DNA of 44,781 nt from Bacteroidota bacterium (lineage in GTDB: Bacteria > Bacteroidota > Bacteroidia > Chitinophagales > Chitinophagaceae). Under the pieces are notes generated by a model that was not told where the DNA came from, did no database searches, and worked only from the letters and a program-made list of their open reading frames with translations. Made by a program: the position numbers and the translations under genes. Positions 1 to 6,806 of this stretch are shown here, piece after piece; position 1 is the stretch's first letter, and the number at the start of each line of letters is the position of its first letter. The DNA is taken from the NCBI GenBank assembly GCA_013286305.1, contig JABDFW010000018.1, positions 1 to 44,781 on the forward strand, read 5' to 3'.

Positions 1-2
1 GG

Positions 3-407
3 CAGCATGATATGGCACAAGATGCCATTAACCGCTGGTGGTGGCCCAGTTTAATGATGTTCGGGCCACCGGACGAGGCCTCGCCGCATACTGAGCAAAG
101 CATGCGATGGAAAATTAAGCGCCTGAGCAATGATGAGCTTAGGCAAAAATTTGTGGATATATGTGCGGGCCAGGTAAAGGCGCTTGGATTAACGTTGCCC
201 GATGCAGAATTGAAATGGGATGAAGAAAGCGGCCATTACAAATTTGGCGAGATAAACTGGGACGAGTTTTGGAACGTGGTAAACGGAAACGGGCCTTGTA
301 ATAAAGAACGCATGGAAGCAAGACAAAAAGCCTGGGATGACGGCGCATGGGTGAGGGAAGCTGCGATGGAATATGCTAAGAAAAAGGAGAAGAAGCCCCG
401 GCCCTGA
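3..407 (+). CDS. paaA: Phenylacetyl-CoA epoxidase subunit PaaA, C-terminal part (5' end outside window)
   Basis: Catalytic di-iron subunit of the 1,2-phenylacetyl-CoA epoxidase (PaaABCE), the ring-activating step of aerobic phenylacetate breakdown in the cytoplasm. The frame is already open at the window edge; about 135 residues are visible of a family length near 310-330. The stretch AQDAINRWWWPSLMMFGPPD is a hallmark of the PaaA C-terminal half, followed by the typical KFGEINWDEFWNVVNGNGPC region. paaB follows after a 343-base repeat-rich gap. Oddity: the last residues (KKPRP) and the TGA stop are encoded by the first unit of a GC-rich palindromic repeat array (CCCTGAGGG), so the native C-terminus has probably been altered by that repeat. 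Identification is secure; only the N-terminal part is missing because of the window boundary. Confidence 0.95.
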   Translation, partial: QHDMAQDAINRWWWPSLMMFGPPDEASPHTEQSMRWKIKRLSNDELRQKFVDICAGQVKALGLTLPDAELKWDEESGHYKFGEINWDEFWNVVNGNGPCNKERMEARQKAWDDGAWVREAAMEYAKKKEKKPRP

Positions 408-527
408 GGGAGAGGAGAGAGAAAAGAAGCCCCTGCCCTAAAGGGAGCAGAGAGAACGAGAGAAGAAGCCCCATCCCTAAAGGGAGCAGAGAGAAAAAAC
501 GGAAGCCGCTGCCCTAAAGCGGTGCAG
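391..527. repeat. Tandem GC-rich palindromic repeat (4 units) in the paaA-paaB gap
   Basis: Four units begin near 391, 425, 464 and 501 (period 34-39). Each starts with GAAGCC(C/G)C and carries a small palindrome such as CCCTAAAGGG, then a purine-rich GAGCAGAGAGA tail. The first unit overlaps the paaA stop codon; the last is degenerate (CCCTAAAGCGG). A nearly identical unit lies at 44362-44383. The rest of the 408-750 gap is AT-rich; apart from the hairpin at 688-700 I see nothing else in it. Confidence 0.8.
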
Positions 528-687
528 TAAAGACAGTGAGGAGGAAATATTCAATAAACAATATTTAACATTCAATACTCAATTTTACAAAAACTTGTGA
601 AATGATTGATAAGCAGGATGATAAAAATTGGTCAAGCCACATAGTGGCGAAATCTTAGTAGCAATATTGAACGAGCGTGTTTTTAAA

Positions 688-700
688 GCTCCATCGGAGC
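688..700. repeat. Short hairpin GCTCC-ATC-GGAGC upstream of paaB
   Basis: A perfect 5-bp stem with a 3-base loop lies 50 bases before paaB. It is followed by GGCATATTTAAA rather than a T-run, so it is a poor terminator. Short GCTCC/GGAGC palindromes of this kind are, from general knowledge, common dispersed repeats in Bacteroidota. Confidence 0.45.
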
Positions 701-750
701 GGCATATTTAAAAAGGACAATTACACAATTGCAAACAAAAAAGTTGATAA

Positions 751-1167
751 ATGCGACTATTTAATAAATATTACTACGGAGATTTCGGGGAAGAGAAAAA
801 CGAAACTGCTGCTGAAAAAAGTAACGGGTTTGCGAGCCCCCCTTTAGGCCCGCCCGTGCCGGTACAGACAGGGGTAGGGGGATTGGGGGCTTCCTGGCCT
901 CTTTGGGAAATATTCATCCGCAGCAAACAGGGGCTTGACCATAAACATGCCGGCAGCCTGCATGCGGCAGATGCCCAAATGGCAATGGAAAATGCAAGGG
1001 ATGTGTATTGCCGCCGTATGGAAGGAGTGAGTATATGGGTGGTTGAAAGCAAATACATACACGCCAGCAACCCGGATGAAGCAGAAAGCCTTTATGATCC
1101 CGCTAATGATAAGGTTTACAGGTACCCAACTTTTTACAATATTCCGGAAGAAGTAAAGAATATGTAA
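751..1167 (+). CDS. paaB: Phenylacetyl-CoA epoxidase subunit PaaB with repeat-derived N-terminal extension
   Basis: Small structural subunit of the phenylacetyl-CoA epoxidase complex. The family core starts at about residue 49 (WPLWEIFIRSKQGLDHKHAG) and runs to the end (YRYPTFYNIPEEVKNM), matching the usual PaaB of about 95 residues. The 138-residue product carries about 48 extra N-terminal residues. Residues 29-47 (SPPLGPPVPVQTGVGGLGA) are encoded by a GC-rich palindromic repeat of the kind dispersed elsewhere in the window. There is no in-frame ATG between the repeat and the core, so the extension is probably translated; alternatively a non-ATG start close to the core is used. It lies between paaA and an inserted four-helix-bundle gene. 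Confidence 0.93.
   Translation: MRLFNKYYYGDFGEEKNETAAEKSNGFASPPLGPPVPVQTGVGGLGASWPLWEIFIRSKQGLDHKHAGSLHAADAQMAMENARDVYCRRMEGVSIWVVESKYIHASNPDEAESLYDPANDKVYRYPTFYNIPEEVKNM
836..896. repeat. GC-rich palindromic repeat inside paaB
   Basis: The stretch opens with AGCCCCCCTTTAGG and closes with GGGGGATTGGGGGCT, so its ends are complementary (AGCCCCC/GGGGGCT). It interrupts an AT-richer context and adds about 19 in-frame residues just before the conserved PaaB core. It resembles the copies at 11673-11686, 30761-30790 and 44362-44383. Confidence 0.7.
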
Positions 1168-1177
1168 GTAGCAAAAA

Positions 1178-1265
1178 AGTTGATTGGTAACAAACCAGTT
1201 GATTGGTAAGAACCAGTTGGTTTGTAAAAAGAATAGTTGATTAGTAAGAGCCGGTTGAAGAGTAA
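1178..1265 (+). repeat. Left word array, AGTTGATTGGTAA type
   Basis: Direct words start at 1178, 1197, 1215 and 1235, with a degenerate fifth near 1252: AGTTGATTGGTAA twice, AGTTGGTTTGTAA, AGTTGATTAGTAA, then GGTTGAAGAGTAA. Spacing is 17-20 bases. The array ends 20 bases before the four-helix-bundle start codon and is the inverted counterpart of 1691-1773. Confidence 0.85.
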
Positions 1266-1284
1266 AGCTATGTAACTTAAATTT

Positions 1285-1659
1285 ATGAATGATAATTCGC
1301 ACCAGAGTTTCACTGACTTAGAAGTTTGGAAAAAAGGAAGAGAACTTAAAAATGAGATTTTTCAATTGGTTAAGCTGTTTCCTCCCGAAGAAAAATATAG
1401 ATTGGCGGATCAACTTATACGCAGCTCAAGATCTGTCACTGCCAACGTAAGCGAGGGACATGGAAGATTTTCATTTAAAGACCAACTACACTTTTGTATT
1501 CAATCACGTGGCTCTTTAAGTGAAACATATAACCATTTAATTGATGCAATGGATTGCAGCTATATTACTGCAGAGCAGTTGGATTATTACAAAACGAAAA
1601 TTGATGGGGTTGGCAAATTATTAAATGGTTATATTGTTTACCTAAGAAAAAACTTATAA
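1285..1659 (+). CDS. Four-helix-bundle protein (23S rRNA intervening-sequence/S23 family), copy 1
   Basis: A 124-residue protein of the family first seen as ORFs inside 23S rRNA intervening sequences, with relatives among Avd-like accessory proteins. Diagnostic parts are DLEVWKKGRELKNEIF (helix 1), LFPPEEKYRLADQLIRSSRSV, the NVSEGHGR turn, and FCIQSRGSLSET leading into the last helices. Molecular function is unproven; family members are small basic proteins proposed to bind nucleic acid. It is co-directional with paaB and paaC and lies between them, flanked on both sides by complementary word arrays. It shares only family-level identity with copy 2 (27519-27872): common features are the (A/V)SEG or AEG turn and the SRGS motif. 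The ATG at 1285 is chosen because helix 1 follows about ten residues later. Confidence 0.88.
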   Translation: MNDNSHQSFTDLEVWKKGRELKNEIFQLVKLFPPEEKYRLADQLIRSSRSVTANVSEGHGRFSFKDQLHFCIQSRGSLSETYNHLIDAMDCSYITAEQLDYYKTKIDGVGKLLNGYIVYLRKNL

Positions 1660-1669
1660 AAATTTGGTG

Positions 1670-2524
1670 ATGGATCAATATAAAAAACCAGGTGATCAAC
1701 TAAGCAGCCAATCAATAGACCCTTACCAATCAACTATTCCCTTACCAATCAACTATTCTTCTACCAATCAACTGATTGACTACATCCTCCATCTTGCAGA
1801 TAATGCTTTGGTATTAGGCCATCGCAACAGCGAATGGTGCGGCCATGCGCCTGTATTGGAACAGGATATTGCCATAACCAATATTGCATTAGACCTTATT
1901 GGGCAGGCGAGAAATTTTTATCAATATGCAGCTTTGCAATCCCACACCACCGGAGTTTCTGAAGATACTCTTGCATATTTTCGGGAGGCAAAAGACTTTA
2001 AAAATTGTTTATTAGTTGAGCAGCCAAACGGCGATTGGGCAGTAACAATATTAAGGCAGTTTTTCTTTAGCACATACCAATATTATTTATATCAGCAATT
2101 ACAAAGCAGCAGTGACTTGCAAATTGCAGCTATTGCAGAAAAAGCCTTTAAAGAAGTTACTTACCATTTACGCTGGAGCAGCGAATGGGTAATACGGTTA
2201 GGGGACGGCACCGGCGAAAGCCATGAGCGCATGTTGCACGCAATTAATATACTCAGCCCTTTTACAAGTGAATTATTTATCCCCGCTAATTACGAAAAAG
2301 CCGCCGCTACAGAAGGCTTCGGAACAAATATTCTTTTACTAAAGCCCTTATGGCAACAAAAAGTAAAAGAAATTTTTACGGAAGCAACCCTGACAAATAC
2401 ATTTTTCTTTAAAGAAGGTAATACAAAGTTCTCAGGTAAAGAAGGACGTCATACAAAACACCTTAATGCTATTTTAAAAGAAATGCAGATTTTACAAAGA
2501 ACATTTCCGGGCGTGGAATGGTAG
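1670..2524 (+). CDS. paaC: Phenylacetyl-CoA epoxidase subunit PaaC with array-encoded N-terminus
   Basis: Ferritin-like structural partner of PaaA in the phenylacetyl-CoA epoxidase. The core begins at about residue 33 (NQLIDYILHLADNALVLGHR) and contains EWCGHAPVLEQDIAITNIAL and DLIGQARNFYQYAA, both typical of PaaC, ending in a FPGVEW tail. E. coli PaaC has 248 residues; this one has 284. The extra N-terminal residues, about 8-35, are the translation of the inverted word array at 1691-1773, which happens to stay open in this frame. The start is set at the ATG 1670; TTG 1664 and GTG 1667 are alternatives, and no ATG lies between 1670 and the core. It ends 10 bases before a convergent gene, so paaD and paaE do not follow here. 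Confidence 0.93.
   Translation: MDQYKKPGDQLSSQSIDPYQSTIPLPINYSSTNQLIDYILHLADNALVLGHRNSEWCGHAPVLEQDIAITNIALDLIGQARNFYQYAALQSHTTGVSEDTLAYFREAKDFKNCLLVEQPNGDWAVTILRQFFFSTYQYYLYQQLQSSSDLQIAAIAEKAFKEVTYHLRWSSEWVIRLGDGTGESHERMLHAINILSPFTSELFIPANYEKAAATEGFGTNILLLKPLWQQKVKEIFTEATLTNTFFFKEGNTKFSGKEGRHTKHLNAILKEMQILQRTFPGVEW
1691..1773 (-). repeat. Right word array, inverted AGTTGATTGGTAA type, inside paaC
   Basis: TTACCAATCAACT occurs at 1723-1735 and 1742-1754 and TACCAATCAACT at 1762-1773, with weaker words at 1707-1716 and 1691-1701. Spacing is again about 16-19 bases. These are reverse complements of the words at 1178-1265. The array encodes the N-terminal extension of PaaC. Confidence 0.85.
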
Positions 2525-2534
2525 CTAAAGCCCC

Positions 2535-3392
2535 CTATTTTGAAACAAGTATGTTATTATCACTTAACCATTCGGCTAACCGTTGCGGCCAGTTTTTTAA
2601 AGAGTAAAGTTTAGACCTGTTGCCCATATTAAAACCGTGGCCGCCTTGTGTGAATATATGCAGCTCAACAGGCACCTTTGCTGCCCTGTACAAATGAAAA
2701 AGTTTTATAGTAGATTCAGAACAACATGGGTCATCATTTGCTGCAAGCAAAAAAGCAGGCCCGGTGTTATGTGGTATTGAATCGGGTATATAACCCGGCC
2801 CAGGGTAAATAAGTATTTGAAAGTTAGGCTTGCCGTTAAGCCTGTCAATAGGGTCAGGCGCGTTTGCATTTCCTTGCCCCGGTGCGTAAGCTATCATGTC
2901 TGCAACTTCGCCGCCGGCAGAAAATCCCATTATCCCTATCCTGTTTGTATCAAGGTTCCATTCAACTGCCCGGCTTCGTACGAGACGCATAGCCCTGTAA
3001 GCATCTTCGCGCGGATGAATATCTACTGAATAAGGTGAACCTGTATCACGTCCAAGCCGATATTTTAAAACAAAAGCGGTAACGCCTATGTTGTTTAAAA
3101 AAACTGCGGGATCTACCCCTTCTGCATTATACACAAGCAGCCGGTGGCCGCCGCCTGGGCATATAACCACTGCCGCTCCTGTAGCTTTTTCTTTTGGTGC
3201 AGGGTAAACTGTTATGGATGGATTATTTATATGCCTTACCCAATAATCCTTTGCTTCCTCCGGCTGGTTATGCAGATTTTCAAAACCAGGGGCTCCATTA
3301 GACCAAAGCGGAATTTGTTCTGGCTTCTGTTGCGCCAATACAGATAGTGGCAACATGATGATAAGCAGGCAAGTTGTTAAGTTATGTTTCAT
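2535..3392 (-). CDS. Secreted alpha/beta hydrolase, acetyl-xylan-esterase-like
   Basis: A 285-residue exported esterase-type hydrolase. Residues 1-20 form a signal peptide (MKHNLTTCLLIIMLPLSVLA). The oxyanion-hole motif CPGGGH is at about 78-83, the nucleophile elbow GFSAGG places Ser158, an acidic residue sits near Asp220-221, and GGHGF places the catalytic His near 252. The opening IPLWSNGAPGFE is typical of the periplasmic sugar esterase group often labelled acetyl xylan esterase. The exact substrate cannot be read from sequence; deacetylation of plant polysaccharide fragments is the family-level guess. It is convergent with paaC (10-base gap) and stands alone, with a palindrome-rich gap upstream. 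Catalytic class is sure, substrate is not. Confidence 0.85.
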   Translation of the reverse strand: MKHNLTTCLLIIMLPLSVLAQQKPEQIPLWSNGAPGFENLHNQPEEAKDYWVRHINNPSITVYPAPKEKATGAAVVICPGGGHRLLVYNAEGVDPAVFLNNIGVTAFVLKYRLGRDTGSPYSVDIHPREDAYRAMRLVRSRAVEWNLDTNRIGIMGFSAGGEVADMIAYAPGQGNANAPDPIDRLNGKPNFQILIYPGPGYIPDSIPHNTGPAFLLAANDDPCCSESTIKLFHLYRAAKVPVELHIFTQGGHGFNMGNRSKLYSLKNWPQRLAEWLSDNNILVSK

Positions 3393-3435
3393 TATTGCGG
3401 CTTTAAAAGTGTTGCTATAAAAATGCAGCTTAAAA

Positions 3436-3616
3436 TTATATGACTATCCGCATATAGCAACCGGAATAAGCCTTAGTGTCCTTTGTGTAGCATTTTCTTC
3501 GTGAATCTTTGTGGTTTTATTTCTTTTTTACCACAAAGCGCTCAAAGGAAGATCACAAAGCACACAAAGGTTGTTCATAACATTGTTTAGGTTGATATAT
3601 GTGGATAGTCATATAA
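3436..3616. repeat. Nested inverted repeat (about 180 bp palindromic unit)
   Basis: The outer arms are 27-base blocks at 3436-3462 (TTATATGACTATCCG start) and 3590-3616 (CGGATAGTCATATAA-like end), complementary at about 25 of 27 positions. Inside lies a second inverted array: CTTTGTGT and CTTTGTGGT words on the left (3480-3515) against ACCACAAAG, ATCACAAAG and ACACAAAGG on the right (3530-3570), separated by a short T-rich loop. There is no gene inside. It fills most of the 410-base gap 3393-3802. A looser direct repeat (TTCCTGCT followed by TTTAAAAA) occurs at about 3640-3657 and 3722-3738; otherwise I see nothing in the gap. Confidence 0.8.
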
Positions 3617-3802
3617 AATTATGTGATAAATATCCATTGTTCCTGCTATTTAAAAACTTAGGAGCGGTTTACTGCACAATCACTTAAAACATATTGCAAG
3701 AGATATCATAATACTTCAATATTCCTGCTTTTTAAAAATAAATATTTATTTCCCTTATGGAGATTCTTTGTAATAGCATCTTATAAACATACATACTGTT
3801 GT

Positions 3803-4444
3803 ATGAAAAAAATACTGCTCTTCACCCTCCTTTTTATACTCGCCTTTGTTGGCGTTTATTATGCGGCGTCTTTGAATACAAATTTTAATGCAACCCGTTC
3901 GTGCAAAAAATTTGCGATACGTATTTCGGACAAAGACGAACTAAACAAGTTAAACTCATTTGCTGCCCAGGCAAAAATATTCGCTGCTGAAAATAGTTAC
4001 AATACCGGGTTTTGCTTTTTATTGGATATGAGCTTGCCGGGAGGGCAGAACCGATTTTTTGTCTATGACCTTGATCGCGACAGTATTCTGAATGCCGGCC
4101 TGGTGGCACACGGCAGTTGCAATACCCGTTTTCTTGAAAAGGCTGCATTCTCTAACCAGCCCGGCTGCGGATGCAGTGCTAAGGGAAAATATAAAGTGGG
4201 GTATAGATATAATGGCCGGTTTGGCATTGCTTATAAACTATACGGGCTTGATAAGAGCAACAGCAATGCTTTTGACAGAAATATTGTGTTGCACAGCTAT
4301 TACCTGGTACCTGAAAAAGAAGTAAAGCCTTTCCCCATCTGCAATAGTCTTGGGTGTGCTATGGTTTCAGATGGTTTTATAAAACAATTGGCGCTTAAGA
4401 TTGATGCATCCCAACAACCTATTTTATTATGGATATTTGAGTAA
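3803..4444 (+). CDS. Secreted L,D-transpeptidase catalytic-domain protein (YkuD_2 type)
   Basis: A 213-residue protein with an N-terminal membrane/signal segment (ILLFTLLFILAFVGVYYAA, residues 4-22) and a murein L,D-transpeptidase-like domain. The supporting motifs are the HSYY motif at 164-167 and NSLGCAMVS with the expected catalytic Cys185, set after FCFLLDMSLPGGQNRFFVYD and CSAKGKYKVG, which are typical of this subfamily. Such enzymes are expected to act on peptidoglycan peptides in the periplasm, but most members of this subfamily are not biochemically studied. It is monocistronic: a palindromic region lies upstream and a convergent haloperoxidase gene downstream. Confidence 0.85.
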   Translation: MKKILLFTLLFILAFVGVYYAASLNTNFNATRSCKKFAIRISDKDELNKLNSFAAQAKIFAAENSYNTGFCFLLDMSLPGGQNRFFVYDLDRDSILNAGLVAHGSCNTRFLEKAAFSNQPGCGCSAKGKYKVGYRYNGRFGIAYKLYGLDKSNSNAFDRNIVLHSYYLVPEKEVKPFPICNSLGCAMVSDGFIKQLALKIDASQQPILLWIFE

Positions 4445-4500
4445 ATGGTAAAATGGCCGGGTTCCCGCAGCCATCCTGCCAAAAAACGAAACTACCGTGA

Positions 4501-5724
4501 TCACTTCTTTTTCGGGCCATGCGCCAATACATACCTGGCTACATCATTTCCTAATTTATTGGCTGCATCAACATCGAAGCCATAATGAATGCCGCCATAA
4601 ATGCGACTCCAACCGTTTTCGGCCTCACCTATCGTTAATGACTGTATCACCCTTGCAGGCTCACCTGCTGTTGTAGTGTGCAATTCAATCGTATTTTTAC
4701 CCCCAAAAAATACTTTTAATATTTCAAAGCCCGCTGTAACAGTGCCGCAGTGGCCACATGGGTAGCTTGGGTGCGGAGGCGTGGCAAGCAATGGCTGCCA
4801 TGCTGCATAATTATTTGTAACATTACCATCAGCATTAGCATTTAACGCGGTAACAGGCCGCCAGAAAAGATAATTGTATTTGCCATCCCAAATAGCTATG
4901 CGTGCATCCGCTTCGGCAATATCAGTCAGCAAAAAAATAAGCGCGTTATCTTCCAGTGATGTATGATGTTGTATAGCCAGTTGCCGTGCCGCTTCATTTA
5001 CGGTTAATTCTGCATCCTGCTTATAAAACTGCGCGATATGCGTTTGTTCCGCTGTGCGTGTAGTGCTCTTTAAAGAGCCAATATCTGCCACTTCGGCAAG
5101 CGCCTTTTTAAAACCTTCGCTGCTTACCGCAGGTGGCGGCAAAGGGCGAAACTGGTTACATGCTTTAAGCAAAAAGGGTTTTACCGTTCCCCATTGTTTG
5201 TTAACGCCCGGCATAAAAGCAGGCGGGGTTGGACGATATTGGCCTGCACCAGGTGTTTGTGGCCCGGGATAACTTATATTGGGTTCGCAACCATCATTCA
5301 ATCGCAGGGCGATTATATCTGCTGCTGCGGCCGTACCTACCGCCTGGCCATTTGGTATGCCGTCATCTTTTACATTGCCCAGGCTGGCTGTGAGAGCCGA
5401 ATCAAGCGAAGGTTTTTGTGCAGGAAAATAATTTACCAATACATCGTGTGCCGCCTGTGCCACAGCCGCCTCTGCAGATGCGGTTCCCGCAGGGCGCACG
5501 AAATAATGATAAGGCGTGCCAAATTGTTTAATGGAGTTTACAGCATCATACACTGCAATGGATTCAATAGCCTCTATACGGCTGCCTAAATTGCTGTTAT
5601 AACCGGCAATTTTGGTTGCTTTCACGGTTATTAAGTTCCAGTCGGTTACAATATCAGCAGAAGCTTTGGTTGCAAATATTAAGGCAATAATAAAAAAAGA
5701 AAGATATTTTTTACCCTTTTTCAT
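4501..5724 (-). CDS. Secreted vanadium-dependent haloperoxidase / PAP2-type phosphatase
   Basis: A 407-residue protein with a signal peptide (residues 1-23, ending ATKASA) and the vanadate/phosphate pocket shared by vanadium haloperoxidases and acid phosphatases: K282-x6-RP (KYNYLFWRP), a P-x-G-H motif with His325, and SR-x5-H at 373-380 (SRIYGGIH). Length and layout match the bacterial vanadium chloroperoxidase-like group. Oddity: the usual PSGHS is PCGHC here, with Cys323 and Cys326 replacing serines, which may form a disulfide or tune anion binding. Whether it oxidises halides or hydrolyses phosphate esters cannot be decided from sequence. Single gene, convergent with the L,D-transpeptidase-like gene. 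Confidence 0.88.
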   Translation of the reverse strand: MKKGKKYLSFFIIALIFATKASADIVTDWNLITVKATKIAGYNSNLGSRIEAIESIAVYDAVNSIKQFGTPYHYFVRPAGTASAEAAVAQAAHDVLVNYFPAQKPSLDSALTASLGNVKDDGIPNGQAVGTAAAADIIALRLNDGCEPNISYPGPQTPGAGQYRPTPPAFMPGVNKQWGTVKPFLLKACNQFRPLPPPAVSSEGFKKALAEVADIGSLKSTTRTAEQTHIAQFYKQDAELTVNEAARQLAIQHHTSLEDNALIFLLTDIAEADARIAIWDGKYNYLFWRPVTALNANADGNVTNNYAAWQPLLATPPHPSYPCGHCGTVTAGFEILKVFFGGKNTIELHTTTAGEPARVIQSLTIGEAENGWSRIYGGIHYGFDVDAANKLGNDVARYVLAHGPKKK

Positions 5725-5758
5725 TGTATTTGGTTTAATAAATATTTGTTAAGTGGAG

Positions 5759-5766
5759 CAAATGTA
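5759..5766 (-). promoter_or_regulatory. Bacteroidota -7 element TACATTTG upstream of the haloperoxidase gene
   Basis: On the minus strand TACATTTG fits the TAnnTTTG consensus and lies about 35 bases before the start codon at 5724. I do not see a good TTG at the expected -33 position, so this is tentative. Confidence 0.4.
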
Positions 5767-5911
5767 TTAATTCTATAGAAATAGTAGGTATTAATTTGAA
5801 TGAAATTCTTACCCTTAAGTCAAAGTGATTCTTTCAAATGAATAATGACGGGGATAAAATAGACAGTTTATAGAGCCTGAAGCGGAGAAACTCTAATTTT
5901 AGTTATTAATT

Positions 5912-6691
5912 CTATACTGCGATTTCCGTAAGCACTTCTTCTTCCCTCTCCTCATTCCATTCCACGATAAAATTATTCATGCCTTCACCTGAAAGTATGC
6001 TCATATAACGCTGCTGCGCCAGTTCCAGCAGGGAAAGAAAAAGAAATATGGCATGTATCCTGTTCTCGCAAACCTCGAATAATTTTTCAAACGAAACGGT
6101 CTTTTCTTTATGCACCATGGCAAACATAAACTCGCGGCTGCCTTCCTGTGTGTAGTTATATTGCACAACCGTATGTACAGGCTTATTATTTCTCTCATGC
6201 AGGCGTTGCATAACCTTTTCAAAAGCTTTCATCAGCTTAAACATGGTAACCGTTTGTATCTCGGTACCCTCGGAAGCATCCTCGCCTATTTGTGAAAGTT
6301 CTTTTTGCAGGTTGCCGCGTTTTATCATCAGCATACGCAGGGCTTCCATCTCAGCCATTTTTAAAGATGCTTCTTTAAATCTTTTATATTCCAGTATTTT
6401 GTCAATCAGCTCCTGCCTGGGGTCAATCTCTGTGCCATCAGGCCCAATTTCTTTACGTGGCAGCAGCATTTTTGCTTTTATGCGCATTAAAGTAGATATG
6501 AAAAGGATAAACTCGCTGCCAAGCTCAATATTCAGTTTTTCCTGTTCGTGTACATAAACAAGAAAATCTTTTATGATCTTAGTTATGGGTATATTATATA
6601 TATCCAGTTCATCTCTTTCAATAAAAAAAAGCAGCAGGTCAAACGGGCCTTCAAACTGGGGTAATTTTATTTGGTAAGCTGTGGAATTCAA
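5912..6691 (-). CDS. scpA: Segregation and condensation protein A
   Basis: Kleisin subunit that bridges the SMC heads with ScpB in bacterial condensin, acting in chromosome compaction and segregation. The 259-residue product opens with the diagnostic FEGPFDLLLFFIERDELDIYNIPI block, continues with EFILFISTLMRIKAKMLLPR, and ends with the winged-helix part (FLFLSLLELAQQRY) that contacts the SMC head. Length is normal. Neighbours on the same strand are mscL, frr and a wecA-like gene, but a hairpin at 6722-6748 separates it from mscL. Identification is firm. Confidence 0.94.
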   Translation of the reverse strand: MNSTAYQIKLPQFEGPFDLLLFFIERDELDIYNIPITKIIKDFLVYVHEQEKLNIELGSEFILFISTLMRIKAKMLLPRKEIGPDGTEIDPRQELIDKILEYKRFKEASLKMAEMEALRMLMIKRGNLQKELSQIGEDASEGTEIQTVTMFKLMKAFEKVMQRLHERNNKPVHTVVQYNYTQEGSREFMFAMVHKEKTVSFEKLFEVCENRIHAIFLFLSLLELAQQRYMSILSGEGMNNFIVEWNEEREEEVLTEIAV

Positions 6692-6721
6692 AAAAAAATA
6701 AATTTATATCGTCTAAAAATA

Positions 6722-6748
6722 AATACCGGCATGGTATGTACCGGTATT
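6722..6748 (-). terminator. Probable terminator of mscL
   Basis: A perfect 8-bp stem, AATACCGG/CCGGTATT, with an 11-base loop lies between the mscL stop and the scpA start. On the minus strand it is followed by TATTTTTAGA, a T-rich stretch consistent with intrinsic termination of mscL. Confidence 0.5.
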
Positions 6749-6806
6749 GCAAATATATTCTTAGTAAACGAACTGATGCCCGGTTAAATGAACACCTTAT
6801 GCACTT

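Larger units (their letters stand above)
1178..1773 (+). other. Candidate intervening element: four-helix-bundle gene between inverted word arrays, lodged in the paa operon
   Basis: A 596-base unit is made of five AGTTGATTGGTAA-type words (1178-1265), a four-helix-bundle gene (1285-1659) and about five inverted words (1691-1773). The outer arrays are complementary, so a transcript could fold back with the gene in the loop. It separates paaB from paaC, which are normally adjacent. The arrangement is seen directly; mobility or RNA excision is inference. A second unit of the same design with different words is at 27463-27965. Confidence 0.6.

Noticed and set aside
844-1302. 152-codon frame on the minus strand opposite paaB
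   Set aside because: It lies opposite clear PaaB coding sequence and a repeat array, and its product has no recognisable features.
1178-1773. The regularly spaced words could be a CRISPR array
   Set aside because: Units are only about 13 bases, spacers are 4-7 bases, and the two sides are inverted; no cas genes are nearby.
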